Shown here piece by piece: positions 63,036 to 64,000 of a DNA stretch of 64,000 nucleotides. Below the pieces are notes generated by a model. The model did no database searches, was not told the origin of the DNA, and saw only the letters and a program-made list of their open reading frames with translations. The stretch comes from Salinimicrobium sp035607535 (GTDB taxonomy: Bacteria; Bacteroidota; Bacteroidia; Flavobacteriales; Flavobacteriaceae): NCBI RefSeq assembly GCF_035607535.1, contig NZ_JAYDZX010000004.1:33439-97438 (forward strand). Reading direction: 5' to 3'. A program made the position numbers and the translations under genes. The stretch's first letter is position 1; every line of letters starts with the position of its first letter.

Positions 63036-63184
63036 CTATGTGATTTGATGGGTTGTGCAAAACTAAGGAATTTATCCAATAGATAGAGGCTGCGAAAAAT
63101 CAAATTATATGTAAATGAGGGTTAAAGAAAAATATTATTTTTCGAGGCTCGTTGTACCCTTGGTTATTTTAAAGAAAATCTGGA

Positions 63185-63553
63185 ATGAAAAATATTTTTC
63201 TCAAAACAAGTTGCCTTTTGATCTTATTGCTTTCAACTTTTTCCTGTTCCGTAGACAGGGATGATGAGACTTCAATCCTAGGTACCTGGACAGAAACTGC
63301 ACCGGTTGCGGGTAGAACAACATTGGTTTTTGGAGCCGATAACCGTCTTACCCGAATAGACGGGGATGGAAATTCAGAAGTGTATATTTATAGAATCGAG
63401 GACAGGACGCTGTATCTTAGCCTGGCTTCGGGTACCGAGGGAACTTCTGAGATTTTCCTTGAGCAGATCAATACAAACAAACTTAAAACCGGAAATCTTT
63501 ATCCTTCCATTCCGGAAGCGGAACCTGTTTTTCTCATTTTTGAGAGGTATTGA
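63185..63553 (+). CDS. small lipocalin-like lipoprotein
   Basis: 122 residues. Lipobox LLSTFSCSVDR (cysteine 21). The mature part reads as a short lipocalin-like beta-barrel: ILGTWTETAPVAGRTTLVFG, NRLTRIDGDGNSEVYIYRIE, TLYLSLASGTEG and a final VFLIFERY. Such small Bacteroidota lipoproteins are common and unassigned. Monocistronic. Confidence 0.65.
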   Translation: MKNIFLKTSCLLILLLSTFSCSVDRDDETSILGTWTETAPVAGRTTLVFGADNRLTRIDGDGNSEVYIYRIEDRTLYLSLASGTEGTSEIFLEQINTNKLKTGNLYPSIPEAEPVFLIFERY

Positions 63554-64000
63554 AAAAGAGGCAAGACCGCTGCACCTGCTGTCGGCAGGGAGGCTAATAG
63601 GATCAAGAGCCAGGACTTTTTTTATTGCAGCAATAATTTTCTGATCCTTTGGGCTAAAGCCCTTTCTGCTTTCTTCTCAAATACCACCACCTGAAGGTGG
63701 TGGCAATTCATTATACCTTTAAAATTGTATAAATTATCGCAATGAATTGCCTCCGGCTTTAGCCGGAGGATTTAGGAAAAGAAATCATTCTGGGCTTCAG
63801 CCCAATATGATCCTTAAAACCGGAATCATATCCTTCAGGAAAAGTATGAGATGCTGCTTTGTTAAAAAACAAGACCGCTGTGCTTCTAGATCTAGAATTT
63901 GTAATCAAGACTTTTTCGATGATAACCCTTTCAGATACTATGATTAAATCCTAATGTGACTCTCCTTTTTTCCTCTTGATTTTTTAACTTTGTACTAAAG
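63554..64000. other. 447-bp end region with REP-like element and a -7 box
   Basis: No gene is visible. It holds a direct repeat CAAGACCGCTG at 63562-63572 and 63870-63880, the multi-hairpin element between them, a 14-bp palindrome TTCTAGATCTAGAA (63884-63897), and TAACTTTG (63985-63992), a probable -7 box of a gene beyond the window. Confidence 0.6.
63638..63813. repeat. composite REP-like multi-hairpin element
   Basis: Four hairpins in symmetrical order: GGGCTAAAGCCC (63651-63662), CCACCACC-TGAA-GGTGGTGG (63684-63703), CCTCCGGCT-TT-AGCCGGAGG (63750-63769) and GGGCTTCAGCCC (63792-63803). A 10-bp inverted repeat GCAATTCATT / AATGAATTGC (63703-63712, 63741-63750) joins the inner pair. Confidence 0.8.

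Noticed and set aside
1..64000. CRISPR array, prophage, IS element or rRNA operon
   Set aside because: No spaced direct repeats, transposase, integrase, phage structural gene or rRNA sequence was found on reading both strands.

Overview
The window looks like chromosomal DNA of a marine or aquatic Flavobacteriaceae species (Bacteroidota), possibly near Gramella or Salegentibacter (genus-level placement is inference). The reasons are: several genes are preceded by the Bacteroidota -7 box TAnnTTTG, in places with a TTG about 19-21 bases upstream, and mostly without a Shine-Dalgarno sequence; there are many short SxC-type lipoprotein signals; a BACON domain, a TonB-plug-like protein, a PorT-like barrel, an ExbB/ExbD/ExbD cluster and an epimerase-type threonine dehydrogenase are present; and the order pyrH-frr, asnS-rpoN, odhA-odhB is unremarkable for that family. 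I see no prophage, insertion sequence, CRISPR array or rRNA operon; one tRNA-Ser(GGA) lies at 52166-52253.

Layout. 1-5400: CBS protein, an M28 membrane peptidase, an epimerase-like gene whose start codon is missing behind a 7-bp tandem repeat, a secreted 11-residue-repeat (LEA-like) protein, and a DUF1508 protein. 5387-19977: an accessory surface region, mostly on the minus strand, with lipoproteins (leucine-rich-repeat-like, two beta-propeller types, small ones), a DUF418 membrane protein, an XRE-type membrane regulator, a small barrel, a mini TonB-plug protein, a GIY-YIG nuclease flanked by inverted repeats like a gene cassette, a lipoprotein made of eight to nine copies of an unfamiliar ED-GDN-W repeat, an M13 peptidase and an NTF2-like protein. 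20317-26989: a carboxypeptidase-regulatory-like protein, then a tightly packed five-gene plus-strand operon joining a FAD/Rieske oxidoreductase to two proteins with cell-wall-binding-repeat-like domains and two small membrane proteins.

27004-44100: mixed housekeeping and transport: threonine dehydrogenase, cold shock protein, ClC channel with CBS domains, aspS, a 776-bp repeat-rich intergenic stretch, proA-proB, and a TetR-TolC-adaptor-RND efflux operon with a clear operator over its promoter; polyprenyl synthetase is divergent from it. 44214-52071: odhA-odhB, a 34-codon putative membrane peptide, a retropepsin-like protein, tatD, an acyltransferase and asparaginase. 52324-55497: ExbB, a small membrane protein, two ExbDs and a PorT-like barrel. 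55492-63035 (minus): membrane protein, rpoN, asnS, an MMPL-type RND protein, frr, pyrH. The end carries a lipocalin-like lipoprotein and a REP-like multi-hairpin element.

Across the window a roughly 19-bp palindrome, TCAAAAATGnCATTTTTGA, recurs near gene 3' ends and is not explained by any gene. The best candidates for something undescribed are the ED-GDN-W repeat lipoprotein, the FAD/Rieske plus cell-wall-binding operon, the recurring palindrome, and the cassette-like GIY-YIG unit. All function calls rest on reading motifs by eye; no database search was run.
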